DNA of 64,000 bases, taken from positions 16,090 through 80,089 of the forward strand of contig CAUCXT010000010.1 of the NCBI GenBank assembly GCA_958446835.1, given 5' to 3'. A model generated the notes under the pieces. It was not told the DNA's origin and made no database searches. It saw only the letters and a list, made by a program, of their open reading frames with translations. Both the position numbers and the translations under genes were made by a program. Origin of the DNA: an uncultured Eubacterium sp. (lineage in GTDB: Bacteria; Bacillota; Clostridia; Lachnospirales; Lachnospiraceae). Of this stretch, positions 1-8,567 are shown one piece after another; position 1 is the stretch's first letter; each line of letters begins with the position of its first letter.

Positions 1-687
1 AAGTGCCTCACTGCTCCATTCCTTATCTCCGATAAAGCTGCCGCTCACATCAATCTTCGTGGTGATTCCCTTAAGTTCCATCATAATCTCGACCGGCTGC
101 AGGGCTGCCTTTACAAGTTCATCAAGCTTTACCTGCGATTTTTGAAGCTTTATCGTCCCCGCGTCCATCTTCGCAAGCTTCAAGAGTGAGACAACCAGCC
201 CATCAATACGCTCAAGCTGTCTCCTCATATCGAATATAATACGGCTTTTCTTTTCCTCATCATCCTCTTTTTTCAGTACCTCAAGCATAAGATTGAGTGA
301 CGTGAGCGGCGTCCTTATCTGGTGTGATATATCAGCAAGCGCATCGGCAAGCTTATGCTTCTCATCGCCAAGCTGTTCAGCCTGCTGTCTTAGCATTACG
401 GTCATCTTGGCAATCTCATTGCGCAGTATGCTTATATCCCCCTCCTCGTACTCAGATAGCATGCCTACTGCCTTTCCGTGGAGAATCAGGTCTATCTCCT
501 GTGCCATCTTTTCCATGTTTCTGTATCGTTTTCGCATATCGACAAACCAAAGTAAAAAAAGAAGTACTCCTTCAATAATCACCGCTATGAACGCCGGCAG
601 CTTAAAAAGAAATGCTGCCAACCCGACAACGGCAGTGATAATAATTGCCGATAAAATAAAATTTCTGATTTCTTTATTCTTTACCAT
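1..687 (-). CDS. sensor histidine kinase (3' part cut by window edge)
   Basis: The first 229 residues of a membrane histidine kinase are visible; the ATP-binding domain lies beyond base 1. Two membrane segments (about residues 10-28 and 31-48) are joined by a very short loop, so there is almost no extracellular sensor, as in intramembrane-sensing kinases such as the BceS type. The phosphoacceptor box has the form ISHQIRTPL with His at residue 122. The ATG at 687 follows a GGGGGG ribosome-binding site. It lies 70 bp downstream of the response regulator gene on the same strand and is presumably its partner. BceS-like sensing is inferred from topology only. Confidence 0.88.
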   Translation of the reverse strand, partial: MVKNKEIRNFILSAIIITAVVGLAAFLFKLPAFIAVIIEGVLLFLLWFVDMRKRYRNMEKMAQEIDLILHGKAVGMLSEYEEGDISILRNEIAKMTVMLRQQAEQLGDEKHKLADALADISHQIRTPLTSLNLMLEVLKKEDDEEKKSRIIFDMRRQLERIDGLVVSLLKLAKMDAGTIKLQKSQVKLDELVKAALQPVEIMMELKGITTKIDVSGSFIGDKEWSSEAL

Positions 688-757
688 TTTTCCCCCCTGC
701 ATACAGCAGGCATTGTCTGCCTGTCTCAATTTTCATATTCCTTGATTTTAATTGACG

Positions 758-1429
758 CTATTTCCCCAGCTTATAGCCCATTCCCCTGACCGTAACTATT
801 ATCTTAGGCTGCGCCGGGTTGTCCTCTATCTTATCGCGCAGTCTTTTTATATACACCGTGAGTGTATTGTCATTCACAAAATCGCCCGCGACATCCCATA
901 TCTCCTCAAGCAGCCTGCTCCTCGTGAGAAGCTTTCCTTCGCTGTTGATGAACGCAAGCAGCAGCCTGTACTCAAGCGCCGACAGATATAGGTCCTGCCC
1001 ATTCTTATACACAACACCCTTGTCCAAATCAACCCTTATGTTGTCCATGTCAAACAGCTTCTGGCTCTTTCCGCATCTTCTCAACACGCTGTTAATGCGC
1101 GACACAAGCTCCCTCGGTCTGAACGGCTTGGCTATATAATCATCCGCTCCAAGATCAAGCCCTGTCACCACGCTGAACTCATCACCGGAGGCGGTCAAAA
1201 AAATCACCGGAAGCTGCCTCACCTTCTTTATCGCCGAACAGAGTGAAAATCCATTTCCTTCATTTAGGGACACATCCAAAAGGACAAGGTCATACTCAGC
1301 CCCCTCAAGCAGACTGAGCGCCTTCTTCTGTCCGTCCGTATTTTCCACAACAAACCCTTCCGTGTGCAGAAAATCCTTGAGCGTCCTCACAATCGTTTCA
1401 TCATCCTCAACCAACAATATCTTTGCCAT
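758..1429 (-). CDS. OmpR-family response regulator
   Basis: A 223-residue DNA-binding response regulator. The receiver domain (about 3-118) has the acidic pocket at residues 8-10, the phosphorylation site Asp52 in LLDVS and the conserved Lys101 in AKPF. The winged-helix effector domain (about 128-222) ends in the typical RGMGYKLGK. An AGGA ribosome-binding site stands 8 nt before the ATG. It is first in a two-gene operon with the kinase at 1-687. The regulated genes are not visible; they may lie beyond the left edge. Confidence 0.93.
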   Translation of the reverse strand: MAKILLVEDDETIVRTLKDFLHTEGFVVENTDGQKKALSLLEGAEYDLVLLDVSLNEGNGFSLCSAIKKVRQLPVIFLTASGDEFSVVTGLDLGADDYIAKPFRPRELVSRINSVLRRCGKSQKLFDMDNIRVDLDKGVVYKNGQDLYLSALEYRLLLAFINSEGKLLTRSRLLEEIWDVAGDFVNDNTLTVYIKRLRDKIEDNPAQPKIIVTVRGMGYKLGK

Positions 1430-1522
1430 ATATAATTTCCTTTTTTATCTTCGCAGCTATATTTTTCATGTCATCCGTTATTGTATACCATAATGTACCT
1501 CTTTGGCAATTCAATTCATTTC

Positions 1523-1551
1523 TCGACATTTCACGACAATGGTGTTATAAT
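1523..1551 (+). promoter_or_regulatory. sigma-A promoter of the GNAT gene
   Basis: TCGACA at 1523-1528 and a perfect TATAAT at 1546-1551 are separated by 17 bp. The start codon at 1586 lies about 30 nt after the expected transcription start. Confidence 0.75.
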
Positions 1552-1585
1552 CCCTAGAAAACATTCCACAATTGGAGGAATCACA

Positions 1586-2194
1586 ATGAACACACAGAAT
1601 AACGATACGCTTTTTAAATCTAAAATATCTAATGTAACCTACAGATTGGCAACCACCGATGACGCTGCTGAGCTGTTAAAGGTATATGAACCTTATGTAA
1701 AAAATACGGCGATAACCTACGAATACGAAGTTCCAAGTGTTGAGGAATTCGCCTCACGCATTAGTGACGTGCTCACGAAGTTTCCTTACATTGCGGTACT
1801 CATCGACGGCAAAATAAGCGGCTATGCCTATGCACACGCCTTCCACCCGCGCGCCGCATACTCATGGTGCGCTGAGCTTTCAATATACCTTTCAGATAAC
1901 TGTCATGGCATGGGAATCGGACGTGAACTGTACGGAATAATGGAGAATATTTTGAAGAAACAGAACATACTAAACCTCTACTCCTGTGTGGCATACACTG
2001 AGGTTGAGGACGAATATCTTACACAGGCAAGCGTACACTTCCACGAACATATGGGCTTTAAAATCTGCGCCCACCTGCACAACTGCGGCTATAAATTCAA
2101 TCGTTGGTATGATATGGTATATATGGAAAAAACCATCGGAGAACATATTACAGACACGCCCGCAGTGATACCCTTTAGCAAGCTTGATATATAA
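1586..2194 (+). CDS. GNAT family N-acetyltransferase (phosphinothricin-acetyltransferase-like)
   Basis: A 202-residue acetyltransferase using acetyl-CoA. The central AELSIYLSDNCHGMGIGREL stretch is the GNAT acetyl-CoA loop (R/Q-x-x-G-x-G/A type), and the overall layout resembles the PAT/Pat family that acetylates small amines or antibiotics. The substrate is unknown. An in-frame ATG exists at 1490 and a longer reading frame runs from 1481, but the ATG at 1586 has GGAGG at 1574-1578 with 7-nt spacing and a promoter just upstream. Transcribed alone and closed by a strong terminator. Confidence 0.85.
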   Translation: MNTQNNDTLFKSKISNVTYRLATTDDAAELLKVYEPYVKNTAITYEYEVPSVEEFASRISDVLTKFPYIAVLIDGKISGYAYAHAFHPRAAYSWCAELSIYLSDNCHGMGIGRELYGIMENILKKQNILNLYSCVAYTEVEDEYLTQASVHFHEHMGFKICAHLHNCGYKFNRWYDMVYMEKTIGEHITDTPAVIPFSKLDI

Positions 2195-2210
2195 TCATTG
2201 AAAATACTGC

Positions 2211-2274
2211 AAAATCCCGGTTTCATACATGACATATTTCAATTCATGTATGAAACCGGGATTTTCTTTTTTAT
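2211..2274. terminator. strong bidirectional intrinsic terminator
   Basis: A perfect 22-bp inverted repeat (2211-2232 with 2244-2265, 11-nt loop) with A residues on one side and T residues on the other. It lies between the convergent GNAT and queT genes and can serve both strands. Confidence 0.9.
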
Positions 2275-2305
2275 ATTTATAATGATATGTAACCGCTATC
2301 ATTCC

Positions 2306-2335
2306 TTTGACAGGAGCCAGCCCCTTGTCACAAAG
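2306..2335. repeat. degenerate REP-like palindromic element
   Basis: TTTGACA at the left pairs imperfectly with TGTCACAAA at the right, around a GCCAGCCCC core. It resembles the better-preserved elements at 53059 and 58686 (GGGACA...CAGCCCC...TGTCCC). Located just past the 3' end of queT. Confidence 0.45.
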
Positions 2336-2338
2336 TTT

Positions 2339-2824
2339 TTATTGACGGAATATTGCTTTTTTGTGCTTATCAAGAGCAAACAAGAGAATCATTCCGAATA
2401 TATAGCATGAGATAACCTCCCCTGCACCTACTGTAATCATAAGATACCAGTAAGCATCCGTGACGCCGTAGGCAGTCTGGAGCACCCATGGCACTATAAG
2501 CATATTGGCGATAATCGGTGGTAGCGGAACAAGCCACTTATGCTTTCGCAAAAGATATGAGCCAACACAGCCGATAAGTGTCGCTATCGTTCCGAACACG
2601 ATATCAAGCACTGCCCCTGCCGTGAGTATATTTGCAAGGAAACAGCCAATCGTTACCCCCGGTATGGCGGAAGGAATAAAATAAGGCAGTATGGTAAGCG
2701 CCTCCGAAAATCTTACCTGAATAGCTCCGCTTGATAAGCCAAGAACTGCTGCTAATTCAGTAAGCACAACATAAAGGGCTGCAATTACCGCTGCCTGAGT
2801 GATAAATAATACTTTCTTGTTCAT
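2339..2824 (-). CDS. queT: QueT-type queuosine-precursor ECF transporter S component
   Basis: A 161-residue, very hydrophobic protein with about five membrane helices. It matches the QueT substrate-binding subunit of energy-coupling factor transporters, including the RFSEALTILPYF segment and the C-terminal GEVISCYIFGM helix. In the family it binds queuine precursors (preQ0/preQ1 or related) and works with the shared EcfA/EcfA'/EcfT module, which is not encoded here. The assignment is independently supported by the preQ1-I riboswitch directly upstream, which covers the ribosome-binding site. ATG at 2824 with AAGGAG at 2833-2838. Confidence 0.92.
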   Translation of the reverse strand: MNKKVLFITQAAVIAALYVVLTELAAVLGLSSGAIQVRFSEALTILPYFIPSAIPGVTIGCFLANILTAGAVLDIVFGTIATLIGCVGSYLLRKHKWLVPLPPIIANMLIVPWVLQTAYGVTDAYWYLMITVGAGEVISCYIFGMILLFALDKHKKAIFRQ

Positions 2825-2831
2825 TTTTTAA

Positions 2832-2874
2832 TCTCCTTAGTTTTGTTTTACGAGTGGATGGTTACGAACACTCG
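2832..2874 (-). promoter_or_regulatory. preQ1-I riboswitch controlling queT
   Basis: Reading the minus strand, a 6-bp stem CGAGUG/CACUCG (2869-2874 with 2851-2856) closes a 12-nt loop and is followed by an A-rich tail running into the Shine-Dalgarno AAGGAG. This is the compact H-type pseudoknot layout of preQ1 class I aptamers. The tail folds back on the loop when preQ1 binds and hides the ribosome-binding site. The downstream gene is a preQ1/queuine-type transporter, exactly as expected for this class. Confidence 0.85.
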
Positions 2875-2932
2875 GATATTAATACAGACTTTATCTCGCA
2901 AAATCCTCTATTCTTAATACTGTGAAAATAGG

Positions 2933-2951
2933 GGCTTTGTTTAACAAAGCC
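2933..2951 (-). terminator. possible weak terminator hairpin
   Basis: An 8-bp inverted repeat with a 3-nt loop between the lipoprotein gene and queT. The T-run on the minus strand is poor, so termination is uncertain; it could equally be part of the queT leader. Confidence 0.25.
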
Positions 2952-2995
2952 TGCTTAATATATCACTATTTTCCAACAAATGCAAGTACTTTTTG

Positions 2996-3556
2996 TCATT
3001 CAGCAGATGTTGTCTCCTCCACAGGGAACCACTTCTCATTCAGTTCTTCAAGCTTTCCGTTGTTTTTGAGTATAGCTATAGATTTGTTAAGGACATTGAG
3101 AAGCTTATTGTTTCCCGATTTCACAACAGCTGCCAGTTCATTTCCGTTGTCATCCGTATAATATGAAGCTGAGAAATCATACACATCGTCAATTATATCA
3201 GATATAGCAACTCCGCTTATCACACAGTCAAAAGCGCTGGTGTCAAGCTCAGCATATATTCCTGTATACTTCATCCTGACAAACCTTACATCAAGAAAAG
3301 TCAACTCACCAATCGCCTTGGCAAGATCAATCTCAAAGCCCTCAACCTTTCCATCCTCATCCTCTGTTATATACGGACTTGACGATATTCCCACGAGCAG
3401 TACCCCGTCCTCTATGGTAGTTCCGCTCTTAACCTCAACCTCCGCCGTAGGAGCCTCGGTGCTCTCAGGCTGCACATCTGCTTTTTTTGAACAGCCGGCA
3501 AGAACTGTGAGACATAAACCAAACATTACTATATATTTAAGACATTTTCTTTTCAA
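2996..3556 (-). CDS. amino-acid-type solute-binding lipoprotein lacking lobe 2
   Basis: A 186-residue lipoprotein with lipobox LTVLAGC (Cys22). Residues about 46-140 match lobe 1 of family-3 periplasmic binding proteins: the substrate pocket start (PYITEDEDGKVEGFEIDLAKAIG) and the DFS-ASYY hinge. The sequence then jumps directly to the C-terminal family signature (NKSIAILKNNGKLEELNEKWF). The usual 80-90 residues of lobe 2 are missing in frame. No permease or ATPase gene is adjacent. It starts at TTG (3556), supported by AAGGTG 7 nt upstream. It may bind weakly or act as an accessory or sensor; function unproven. Confidence 0.8.
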   Translation of the reverse strand: MKRKCLKYIVMFGLCLTVLAGCSKKADVQPESTEAPTAEVEVKSGTTIEDGVLLVGISSSPYITEDEDGKVEGFEIDLAKAIGELTFLDVRFVRMKYTGIYAELDTSAFDCVISGVAISDIIDDVYDFSASYYTDDNGNELAAVVKSGNNKLLNVLNKSIAILKNNGKLEELNEKWFPVEETTSAE

Positions 3557-3604
3557 ACTCTGACACCTTCCTTATAATAGCTTAAATAACCATATGAAAA
3601 TATA

Positions 3605-4783
3605 TTATAGCATATATTCCGCCATAACGGTGTTACTTACATCAATTCCCATATCTGTAAGCCTTATCCTGCCGCCTTCGCGCTTAATAAGCCCCTGCCT
3701 AATCTGTCTTTGAGCGATGTCACCGTAGACCTCATCAAAGCTTCTGCCAAACGAAGCCTCAAAACTCTCTGTGGAGATTCCATCCATCATGCGAAGCCCA
3801 AGAAACATGAATTCTTCCATCTCATCATTCTGTGTGAGAAGCTCCTCCTCACTATGATTGCCAATAGGATTTTTAATATACTTCTCTAAATCAGGCGTAT
3901 TCGTAAATCTTCTTGACTGCGGATAATACTCCGACTTCTTTAAAAGTGAGGCTGCTGCCACTCCGAAGCCTATATAATCTGTTCTTTTCCAGTACGATAT
4001 ATTGTGGCGGCACTCAAAGCCCGGTCTGGCATAGTTTGAAATCTCATATCTGTAGTAGCCCGCATCCGCCAATATTTTCTTCGTCAACGCATACATCTGC
4101 CTGTCCTCATCCTCTGACGGAATAATCTTCCCATCTGAGCGCTCAACCATATCAAAAAGTGGCGTGCCCTCCTCAACAATAAGACTGTATGCCGAAATGT
4201 GCTCCGGGTTAAGTTTCACTATCTTTTCAAGGTTAGACTGATATCCTGCAACCGTCTGGTAAGGAATAGCCGACATAATATCGATATTGATATTGTCAAA
4301 TCCGGCTTCCCTTGCAGCATAATATGACTCCTCAAACTGTTCATAGGTGTGTATCCTGCCCAGCGCCCTAAGCTCCCTGTCATCCGGAGACTGAAGTCCT
4401 ATACTCAGCCTGTTCACGCCCATACTCCTGTATGCTGTGAGCTTCTCAGTATTAAGCGTCCCCGGATTGCACTCTACAGTAATCTCCGCATCCTCCGCCA
4501 CAGCAAAAGCATCGCGAACCACACCCATTATCTTCATGAATAACTGTGGTAAAAGAATCGATGGAGTACCGCCGCCAAAAAATATAGTGCTTATGCTTCT
4601 ATCGTCACCATTTTTTACTGCTTCCTTTCCCGCATGCGCAATCTCAGCACACAGCGCATCGACATATCGCTCCTTCGTGTCATCATCTGCCGGTGCGGAG
4701 CAAAAATCGCAGTATATACATTTTGAAATGCAAAAGGGGATATGTATATATATCCCCTTCTGTGTCTTTATATCACAGCTCAT
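3605..4783 (-). CDS. hemW: radical SAM protein HemW (heme chaperone)
   Basis: A 392-residue radical SAM enzyme. The cluster motif Cys18-x3-Cys22-x2-Cys25-D-F is the HemW form (CxxxCxxCxF), not that of true HemN coproporphyrinogen dehydrogenase. FFGGGTPS and the HemN C-terminal winged region (about 300-385) follow. HemW proteins bind heme and SAM and deliver heme to membrane enzymes; many genomes mislabel them as oxygen-independent coproporphyrinogen oxidase. It is the last gene of the lepA-gltX-hemW cluster, 14 bp after gltX. lepA-hemW adjacency is widely conserved in Firmicutes. Confidence 0.92.
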   Translation of the reverse strand: MSCDIKTQKGIYIHIPFCISKCIYCDFCSAPADDDTKERYVDALCAEIAHAGKEAVKNGDDRSISTIFFGGGTPSILLPQLFMKIMGVVRDAFAVAEDAEITVECNPGTLNTEKLTAYRSMGVNRLSIGLQSPDDRELRALGRIHTYEQFEESYYAAREAGFDNINIDIMSAIPYQTVAGYQSNLEKIVKLNPEHISAYSLIVEEGTPLFDMVERSDGKIIPSEDEDRQMYALTKKILADAGYYRYEISNYARPGFECRHNISYWKRTDYIGFGVAAASLLKKSEYYPQSRRFTNTPDLEKYIKNPIGNHSEEELLTQNDEMEEFMFLGLRMMDGISTESFEASFGRSFDEVYGDIAQRQIRQGLIKREGGRIRLTDMGIDVSNTVMAEYML

Positions 4784-4797
4784 TCAGACCTCATTTA

Positions 4798-6465
4798 TTA
4801 GTTGAGCTTCCCAAGCATATTGTTGATACGCTCGCGCATCTTGTCCTCACCCATGATATGAAGAATTGTCCACAAATCAGGTGAATTGGAAGCTCCGGTG
4901 ATTGTAATACGCAGAATCTCAGCTACATCCGAAACACTTCCCTTGAAGTTCTCAGGGTTAGCCTTGTATGCCTTCATATCGGAAGCAAATCCGCACTCAT
5001 CAGCGATTGCCTTTACATTGTTAAACCAGCCGTTGTTATCTGCACTGTGGTCATAAGAAGCAAGGTACTTCTCAAGAATCTCGCGAACCTGTGCATTGTC
5101 ATACTTGAACTCATAGTTCGGAACGAATGTCTCGTCAAAGAAGAATGAGAACATAGGCATAATCTGCTTAGCATACTCGAAATCCTTACGTCTTCTCTTC
5201 TGGCCTACACCCATAAACAGCTCAAGAGCCTTCTTGAAGTACTCAGGTGACTTAAAGTAGACGTCAACCATATCCTTGTTGTACTCCTTATTCCACTCAT
5301 AGAGAAAATCATAGATTTCATCTGTATCCATCTTGGCAAACTCGTTGCGGCAGATGTTGTGAAGCTTATCCATATCAAAAAGCGCTCCCGACTGTGCCAT
5401 CTTGTGCACGTCGAACTTGAACTCTTCAATCGGTGAATCAGGGTGCTTGTCATACCACTCCTCAAAATTGGAGTTTAAGAGTGTCATAAGATATACCTTT
5501 ACACAGTGAGGATGATATCCGTCCTGGCGGTAGAAATCAAGTGAAAGCTCAGGGTCCTTTCTCTTAGAAAGCTTTCTCTTGCTCATTGTGCCATCCTCAA
5601 GCTGCTCCATCTTCATAAGGTGAGCTGTGTGCGCATAATCAGGTCTCTTAAAGCCAAGTATATTGAAAAGCTCAATATGTGTAGGAACGCTTGAAAGCCA
5701 CTCCTCACCACGGATTACAAGTGTTGTTCCCATAAGATGATCGTCTATGGCATGTGCAAAATGGTAGGTCGGTATTCCGTCCGACTTAAGAATGATAACA
5801 TCCTGAATATTCTCAGGGAATGAGATTTCTCCCTTGATTGTATCCTTAAATGTAACCTCCTTACCCTCAACGCCCTGTGAACGAAGTCGCATAACATAAG
5901 GCTTGCCTGCCTTTATATTAGCCTCAACCTCCTCGAGAGTGAGGTTACGGCACTTAGCCCACTTAGTGTGGTATCCTGTAAGGATGTCATGCTTCATCTG
6001 CTCTTCCTTAATCTCGTTGAGCTCCTCCTCTGTACAGAAGCAAGGGTAAGCAAGCCCCTTTCTGACTAAATCCTTAACGTAGGTCTGGTAAATCTCAGCT
6101 CTCTGTCTCTGGAAATAAGGACCATACTTGTTAATCTCAGGATTATCGATTCCTGCTCCCTCGTCGAACTCGATACCGAAATAGCGGAGAACATTGATGA
6201 TGATATCAACTGCTCCCTCAACCTCTCTCTTGGCATCTGTATCCTCTATTCTGAGATAGAAGGTTCCACCGCTCTGATGTGCGATTCTCTCATCCGCAAG
6301 CGCACCATAAAGATTTCCAAGGTGGATAAAGCCTGTAGGGCTAGGCGCAAGTCTTGTCACCTGCGCTCCCTTCTTAAGCTCTCTTGCCGGAAACTGCTTC
6401 TCCCAATAATCCGGTGTCTTATCAATGCCAGGCAGACATAACTCTGCAAGTCTGTTGTAATCCAT
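4798..6465 (-). CDS. gltX: glutamate--tRNA ligase
   Basis: A 555-residue class I aminoacyl-tRNA synthetase. The HIGH-type signature is HLGN at residues 48-51 within LAPSPTGFIHLGN, and the KMSKS-type loop is KLSKR near residue 300 (MSKRKLSKRKDPE). It charges tRNA with glutamate; whether it also mischarges tRNA-Gln depends on GatCAB elsewhere. It is longer than the classic ~480-residue enzyme and belongs to the variant form common in Lachnospiraceae. A TTG at 6480 is in frame, but the ATG at 6465 with CCTCC (minus GGAGG) at 6474-6478 and 8-nt spacing is clearly the start. Confidence 0.93.
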   Translation of the reverse strand: MDYNRLAELCLPGIDKTPDYWEKQFPARELKKGAQVTRLAPSPTGFIHLGNLYGALADERIAHQSGGTFYLRIEDTDAKREVEGAVDIIINVLRYFGIEFDEGAGIDNPEINKYGPYFQRQRAEIYQTYVKDLVRKGLAYPCFCTEEELNEIKEEQMKHDILTGYHTKWAKCRNLTLEEVEANIKAGKPYVMRLRSQGVEGKEVTFKDTIKGEISFPENIQDVIILKSDGIPTYHFAHAIDDHLMGTTLVIRGEEWLSSVPTHIELFNILGFKRPDYAHTAHLMKMEQLEDGTMSKRKLSKRKDPELSLDFYRQDGYHPHCVKVYLMTLLNSNFEEWYDKHPDSPIEEFKFDVHKMAQSGALFDMDKLHNICRNEFAKMDTDEIYDFLYEWNKEYNKDMVDVYFKSPEYFKKALELFMGVGQKRRRKDFEYAKQIMPMFSFFFDETFVPNYEFKYDNAQVREILEKYLASYDHSADNNGWFNNVKAIADECGFASDMKAYKANPENFKGSVSDVAEILRITITGASNSPDLWTILHIMGEDKMRERINNMLGKLN

Positions 6466-6488
6466 TATCTTTTCCTCCAAATAAATTT

Positions 6489-8300
6489 TTAATTGTCATC
6501 AAGCTTGAGCACAGCCATGAATGCCTTCTGCGGTATCTCGACATTGCCGAACTGTCTCATTCGCTTCTTTCCTTCCTTCTGCTTCTCAAGAAGCTTTTTC
6601 TTACGGGAGATATCGCCACCATAGCACTTTGCAAGAACGTCCTTGCGCATAGCCTTTACCGTCTCACGTGCAACGATTCTTCCGCCGATAGCAGCCTGTA
6701 TAGGAATCTCAAAGAGCTGTCTCGGAATCTCGTCCTTGAGCTTCTCACACATCTTTCTTCCTCGCTCTGCCGCACTGTCGGCATGCACAATAAACGAAAG
6801 TGCATCGACCTCTTCCTTATTTACAAGAATATCCAGCTTACAAAGCTTCGACTGAACATATCCCTTAAGCTCATAATCAAACGAAGCGTAACCTCTTGAG
6901 CGCGACTTGAGCGCATCAAAGAAATCATATATTATCTCATTGAGTGGAAGCTCATACTTGAGAAGCGCTCTCGTTGTCTCCATGTATTCCATTCCAAGGT
7001 AGACACCTCTTCTCTGCTGGCACAGCTCCATTATCGGTCCGACAAACTCCGTCGTAACCATAATCTCTGCCGACACAACAGGCTCCTCCATGAACTCTAT
7101 CTCCGATGGATCCGGAAGGTTGGACGGATTGGTAAGTTCCATGACCGTGCCATCCGTCTTATGAACCTTGTAGATAACGCCCGGCGCAGTTGTCACAAGG
7201 TCAAGGTCATATTCACGTTCAAGTCTTTCCTGTATGATTTCAAGATGTAACAGTCCAAGGAAACCGCATCTGAAACCGAAGCCAAGTGCAACCGATGTCT
7301 CCGGCTCATATTGAAGTGACGCATCATTGAGCTGAAGCTTCTCAAGCGCATCGCGCAAATCGGTATAGTGTGCTCCATCCGCCGGATACATACCGCAGTA
7401 AACCATCGGATTGACCTTCTTGTATCCCGGAAGCGGCTCGGCACAAGGTCTTTCTGCATCTGTCACAGTATCACCGACTCTTGTATCTCGAACATTCTTG
7501 ATACTTGCAGTTATATATCCAACCATTCCTGCCGTCAATTCATCGCATGGTATAAACTGTCCTGCTCCGAAATAACCTACCTCCACAGTGTCAAACTCCG
7601 CTCCTGTAGCCATCATCCTTATCTTGGTGCCCTTCTTTACCGTGCCTTCCTTGATACGGCAGAACACGATGACACCCTTGTAAGGGTCATAGAGCGAATC
7701 AAAGATAAGCGCTGCCAGAGGGTTGTCCTTCGAGCCTGTCGGTGCAGGAATCTTATGAACAACGGCTTCAAGCACCTGATCAATATTTATTCCGTTCTTG
7801 GCAGAGATAAGCGGTGCGTCATGTGCCTCAAGCCCAATCACGTCCTCTATCTCATCAATCACTCTCTGCGGCTCCGCACTCGGAAGGTCAATCTTGTTGA
7901 TGACCGGAATGACATCAAGGTCATGGTCAAGTGCAAGGTATACATTTGCAAGCGTCTGCGCTTCAATTCCCTGTGCAGCATCAACCACAAGAATCGCTCC
8001 ATCACATGCCGCAAGGCTTCTTGAAACCTCATAGTTAAAATCCACATGTCCCGGTGTGTCAATCAGGTTAAAGATATACTCCTCGCCGTCCTGAGCCTTA
8101 TATACAACACGTACCGTCTGGGACTTGATTGTTATTCCTCTCTCCCTCTCAATATCCATGTTGTCAAGTACCTGCGCCTGCATCTCACGGCTTGTAAGCA
8201 GTCCGGTCTTCTCAATAATACGGTCCGCAAGGGTGGATTTGCCATGGTCAATGTGGGCTATAATACAAAAATTACGAATCTTACTCTGGTCTATGGACAT
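6489..8300 (-). CDS. lepA: elongation factor 4 (LepA) GTPase
   Basis: A 603-residue translational GTPase that back-translocates or remodels stalled ribosomes. Visible are the P-loop AHIDHGKST (residues 15-23), the switch I stretch RERGITIK, the G3 motif DTPGHVDF, the G4 motif NKIDLP, and the LepA-specific C-terminal domain ending with the QFGNVEIPQKAF region. An ATG at 8312 lacks a good ribosome-binding site; the ATG at 8300 has GAGG 6 nt upstream and was chosen. First gene of the cluster with gltX (23 bp downstream) and hemW. Confidence 0.96.
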   Translation of the reverse strand: MSIDQSKIRNFCIIAHIDHGKSTLADRIIEKTGLLTSREMQAQVLDNMDIERERGITIKSQTVRVVYKAQDGEEYIFNLIDTPGHVDFNYEVSRSLAACDGAILVVDAAQGIEAQTLANVYLALDHDLDVIPVINKIDLPSAEPQRVIDEIEDVIGLEAHDAPLISAKNGINIDQVLEAVVHKIPAPTGSKDNPLAALIFDSLYDPYKGVIVFCRIKEGTVKKGTKIRMMATGAEFDTVEVGYFGAGQFIPCDELTAGMVGYITASIKNVRDTRVGDTVTDAERPCAEPLPGYKKVNPMVYCGMYPADGAHYTDLRDALEKLQLNDASLQYEPETSVALGFGFRCGFLGLLHLEIIQERLEREYDLDLVTTAPGVIYKVHKTDGTVMELTNPSNLPDPSEIEFMEEPVVSAEIMVTTEFVGPIMELCQQRRGVYLGMEYMETTRALLKYELPLNEIIYDFFDALKSRSRGYASFDYELKGYVQSKLCKLDILVNKEEVDALSFIVHADSAAERGRKMCEKLKDEIPRQLFEIPIQAAIGGRIVARETVKAMRKDVLAKCYGGDISRKKKLLEKQKEGKKRMRQFGNVEIPQKAFMAVLKLDDN

Positions 8301-8451
8301 CTTTTTCCTCATTTCTAAATCTTTTACTAAATTAAACAGGCGTTACAATCCGCCATATAACAGTTCATTCATACCAAACTGTCTTGGTTAAAAACATCAT
8401 AAATCACTATATAATACCATATTAATAAAGAAAATGGAAGAGCTTTTTTAT

Positions 8452-8487
8452 CGACAAAATAAAGGAGAGCTCCCTCACAGGAGCCCT
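8452..8487 (-). terminator. intrinsic terminator after the Rpn-family gene
   Basis: An 8-bp stem with one G-U pair (8480-8487 with 8466-8473) is followed on the minus strand by CCTTTATTTTG. It lies between the Rpn-type gene and lepA. Confidence 0.65.
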
Positions 8488-8567
8488 CAATCACAATATG
8501 ACATCTCAAACTATACACTGCTTCACGCATACATTATACTCGCGCAATACACTGCTCATAGCGCAGG

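Noticed and set aside
3605..4783. Naming the radical SAM gene hemN (coproporphyrinogen dehydrogenase)
   Set aside because: The motif Cys-x3-Cys-x2-Cys-x-Phe and lepA linkage fit HemW, and no other heme-synthesis genes are present.
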